From Maribacter sp. (lineage in GTDB: Bacteria > Bacteroidota > Bacteroidia > Flavobacteriales > Flavobacteriaceae): a stretch of 64,000 nucleotides of DNA. A program made the position numbers and the translations under genes. The notes under the pieces are model-generated. The model searched no databases. It was not told the origin of the DNA and worked only from the letters and a program-made list of their open reading frames with translations. Below, piece after piece: positions 61,959 to 64,000 of this stretch. Each line of letters starts with the position of its first letter. Position 1 is the first letter of the stretch. The stretch spans positions 62,001-126,000 of the forward strand of contig JAHENB010000064.1 of NCBI GenBank assembly GCA_024643345.1. Reading direction: 5' to 3'.

Positions 61959-62708
61959 TTATTTTTCGATTTCAGTTACTATTTCCTTTGCAAGACTTAT
62001 TGTCTTTGAATATAAATCTGAAAGAAGCATTGATTGGTATCTTCTACCATTGACCATAATCTCTAATCGTTTATCAGCTATTACACTTTTCAGATTGATG
62101 TTTTCAATTGGTCTTGGGTCATCTTTATATAATTCCTTTTGACTATGCCAAGGATTGGTTTTGTTGTAAATCCAATAATAATTTGCTTTTACATATGGCT
62201 CAAACTGGGCTTTTATTTCTGAATTAGCGTTATTTTCTCGACTTTTTAACTGTTCAATATGTCGATAGTAATCTAATATTTTAATCTGGAGATTTTGATC
62301 TATGAATGACATTCCATTGGAACTTGTAAGTGAATTAAATCCACTTTCATTGACTTCTAAATTACGTTCGTACATTAAATAAATCAAATACAACTGTATG
62401 TTATTATCGACTGGCTTTAAGGTTTTAAATTGACTTAAAAATATGTTGGTGTATTCAAATGTGGTTTTTGTTTCAGCCAATAAATTTTCAGCCTGCTTAA
62501 TATCATCTTTCAGATTGAGACTTACTGTTCCTAAATGTTTCCTTGCTTGATTTATATTGTTTTTGTTCTCGTTCCAATTGTTTATTGATAACGCAATCAA
62601 AATACCAATCACCACCAAGACAATTTCCCCTATGGCATATAATATATACTTGCTAAATTTGTTTTCAGAGAGTAATTTTTGGCGAATTTTTCTGAAGAGT
62701 TTTATCAT
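61959..62708 (-). CDS. DUF6090 family protein, copy 4
   Basis: 249 residues with MIKLFRKIRQKLLSENK and the helix GEIVLVVIGILIALSINNWNE. The C-terminal domain is again specific to this copy (NINQARKHLGTVSLNLKDDIKQAENLL at its start). The stop codon TAA is part of palindrome F. Its 24-base leader begins TTCATTA right after GTTGTGC of palindrome G. Confidence 0.8.
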   Translation of the reverse strand: MIKLFRKIRQKLLSENKFSKYILYAIGEIVLVVIGILIALSINNWNENKNNINQARKHLGTVSLNLKDDIKQAENLLAETKTTFEYTNIFLSQFKTLKPVDNNIQLYLIYLMYERNLEVNESGFNSLTSSNGMSFIDQNLQIKILDYYRHIEQLKSRENNANSEIKAQFEPYVKANYYWIYNKTNPWHSQKELYKDDPRPIENINLKSVIADKRLEIMVNGRRYQSMLLSDLYSKTISLAKEIVTEIEK

Positions 62709-62732
62709 CGGTCAATGGTTAGTCCTAATGAA

Positions 62733-62784
62733 GCACAACAGCGACGTAAAATGCGTTTTAAGGCATTTTACATATTGTTAGTGG
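62733..62784 (-). repeat. attC-like palindrome G (3' of the GDYXXLXY gene), short form
   Basis: About 52 bp: GCACAAC (62733-62739), perfect stem GTAAAATGC / GCATTTTAC (62746-62754, 62763-62771; loop of 8), and TTGTTAGTGG to 62784, directly next to the stop codon of the gene at 62785. Confidence 0.6.
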
Positions 62785-63294
62785 TTATAAAACTTCATCT
62801 TCATATTGGAGTGATTTGATTAGGGCCTTTCCTCGCTCATCAACGGCAATGATGACATCTAATTTTCCAATTTTTCTTTCAATTTCCTTTCCCGTTCCTT
62901 GACGGACAAAATAAGTTTCAATTCCGTATTTGACATTCAATCTATTGTCGTTTGATCTAGCAACAGTACCTGAAATAAATATTCCTTCATCAAAAACATT
63001 TTTTGAAATTTGAATCGGTCTGGCATATTTAGAACTAGTGTCAAGCTTTAGATAGATTTGATCATCCTTTTTAAATGCCTCCCCTTCGGTCAAAATTGAA
63101 TCGAGACGGATATTGTTTATATCATATCTTAATATGACATAATCACCACGAAATAAATCACGAGGATCTACCGGAACTGTCTTCAACCTTACTTCTGCAC
63201 CTGTTTGAAGGGTAAACTGCTTAAATACAACAAAGCCCATTAGAGCAACACCCCATAAAATAATTAGAGCGATTACGAACTTCTTATTAACCAT
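62785..63294 (-). CDS. GDYXXLXY-domain membrane protein
   Basis: 169 residues: an N-terminal helix (KFVIALIILWGVALMGFVVF) and a soluble domain with the naming motif GDYVILRY at about 49-56 (in DPRDLFRGDYVILRYDI). The family (PF14345) is usually found beside DUF2157 and DUF4401 membrane proteins, exactly the situation here: it overlaps the upstream DUF2157-like gene by 8 bp. Its function is unknown. Confidence 0.88.
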   Translation of the reverse strand: MVNKKFVIALIILWGVALMGFVVFKQFTLQTGAEVRLKTVPVDPRDLFRGDYVILRYDINNIRLDSILTEGEAFKKDDQIYLKLDTSSKYARPIQISKNVFDEGIFISGTVARSNDNRLNVKYGIETYFVRQGTGKEIERKIGKLDVIIAVDERGKALIKSLQYEDEVL

Positions 63295-64000
63295 TGGTTT
63301 GATTTATTGCTTTCTCTTCATTGAAGCTGTCTCTTATTTTTCTTCTCTTTTTTTCAAATAAAATTGAACCCGTTAGAAGTAAAATTCCAAACACCAACCA
63401 GGTAATTCCATTGTCCAATAAGTTTGAGAAAATATCGAAGAATTTAAATATTAAGAAAAAGAATGTGCTGATAGATGCAATGTTCACCAGCTTCATGTCC
63501 CTTCGGTTATAGCCAATTCGGAAAAGAACAATTATCAGTCCTACAAAGATGATATTAAATAATAACCAGAATACCGTATAATACTGCTCAAACTCGATGG
63601 CCATGTTCAAGGCGAAAATTATAGTCAGAATGGTCAATGCTATTGCATTCTCTAATACATTGGTGTCCGATTTAGAAGGATTGAATTTTAAATTGATACC
63701 AAGCAAGAGAGCAATTAATCCGTAGATGACACTAATCATGATTGGATTTGCGGTCAATTCTGAACTGAGTTCCTCAAGACCTTCGAATGAAAGTTGAAAG
63801 GTAAAAACAAACAATATGCATATGACTAAATAAATTCCAATGAGCCGATATGCTCGAGCCACTTTAGCATACTTATCTAAAAAATAATGGAGACTTCCAA
63901 CTGAAAACAGTAGTAAACCAAACGTCTGATAGAAAAAAGTAATAAAGGCGATTCCTTGTGCGTCAAAATTATTAAAGTCCTCAAATAAAATAGAGTTAAA
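63287..64000 (-). CDS. DUF2157-like multi-helix membrane protein, 5' end beyond the window
   Basis: The frame stays open from the stop at 63287 to the right edge at 64000, so the N-terminus is missing; a GTG at 63862 is only an internal candidate. At least seven hydrophobic segments are visible (such as GIAFITFFYQTFGLLLFSVG, LVICILFVFTFQL, FWLLFNIIFVGLIIVLF, WLVFGILLLTGSILF), ending with a basic tail KKRRKIRDSFNEEKAINQTNG. The pairing with the GDYXXLXY gene supports DUF2157 or DUF4401; sequence alone does not separate the two. Confidence 0.7.
   Translation of the reverse strand, partial: FNSILFEDFNNFDAQGIAFITFFYQTFGLLLFSVGSLHYFLDKYAKVARAYRLIGIYLVICILFVFTFQLSFEGLEELSSELTANPIMISVIYGLIALLLGINLKFNPSKSDTNVLENAIALTILTIIFALNMAIEFEQYYTVFWLLFNIIFVGLIIVLFRIGYNRRDMKLVNIASISTFFFLIFKFFDIFSNLLDNGITWLVFGILLLTGSILFEKKRRKIRDSFNEEKAINQTNG

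Noticed and set aside
56806-62784. Calling the palindromes true integron attC sites
   Set aside because: The cores GCACAAC/GTTGTGC do not fit RYYYAAC/GTTRRRY at all positions, lengths vary from about 50 to 137 bp, and no integron integrase is in the window. They are reported as attC-like only.

Overview
The window looks like chromosome of a marine-type flavobacterium (phylum Bacteroidota, family Flavobacteriaceae). Supporting signs are the yicC-gmk-nadD string, DUF1080, DUF3078, DUF6503 and DUF6090 proteins, signal peptides ending in AQ or SQ, TonB receptors with an N-terminal carboxypeptidase-like domain, lycopene cyclase of the CrtY type, a CzcA pump fused to TolC, and promoters with the Bacteroidota pattern TTTG-N17/19-TAnnTTTG. 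No IS element, transposase, phage gene or CRISPR array is visible.

Layout. 1-4 kb (+): two DUF1080 proteins, an SdpI-like membrane protein, then the overlapping housekeeping genes yicC-gmk-nadD. 4-7 kb (-): exported amidohydrolase, CAP-domain lipoprotein, LolA-like DUF6503 protein. 7-15 kb: phosphate-uptake block with two PiT permeases flanking a Na/Pi cotransporter (all three with PhoU-like C-termini) and a phosphate-type porin. The porin and a separate 132-residue protein at 16.1-16.5 kb share a promoter architecture. 16-26 kb: dgt, DUF3078 protein, dxs, tadA, cold-shock protein, ClC channel, aspS. 26-32.6 kb (-): tetR-tolC-adaptor-RND drug-efflux operon with a clear TetR-type operator. 33-35 kb: polyprenyl synthase and lycopene cyclase, tail to tail. 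35-38 kb: TonB receptor divergent from an MntR-type regulator, with a palindrome between them. 38-44 kb (-): heavy-metal efflux operon with a CzcA-TolC fusion. 44-54.5 kb: S9 peptidase, small exported proteins, feoA-feoB plus a tiny Cys-rich partner, SCO protein, rseP, tRNA-Asn.

From the tRNA-Asn gene onward (54.7-64 kb) the DNA becomes visibly more AT-rich and every gene is on the minus strand: NTF2-like lipoprotein, NmrA-like reductase, Crp/Fnr regulator, S41 peptidase, a carbohydrate-binding-like lipoprotein, four DUF6090 paralogues, and a GDYXXLXY/DUF2157 membrane pair. From the S41 gene on, each gene or overlapping gene pair is followed at its 3' end by an imperfect palindrome of about 50-140 bp. 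The best-conserved copies have termini close to TAACGAAAGCACAAC and GTTGTGCTTCATTA, often with an inner hairpin starting GAAAATCC. This one-gene-one-palindrome, one-orientation layout resembles an integron-type cassette array, but the cores do not match canonical attC and no integrase lies in the window. It is the most interesting part of the sequence.

Limits: domain calls come from recognising motifs by eye; no database search, folding or alignment program was run. GC content was judged by eye.
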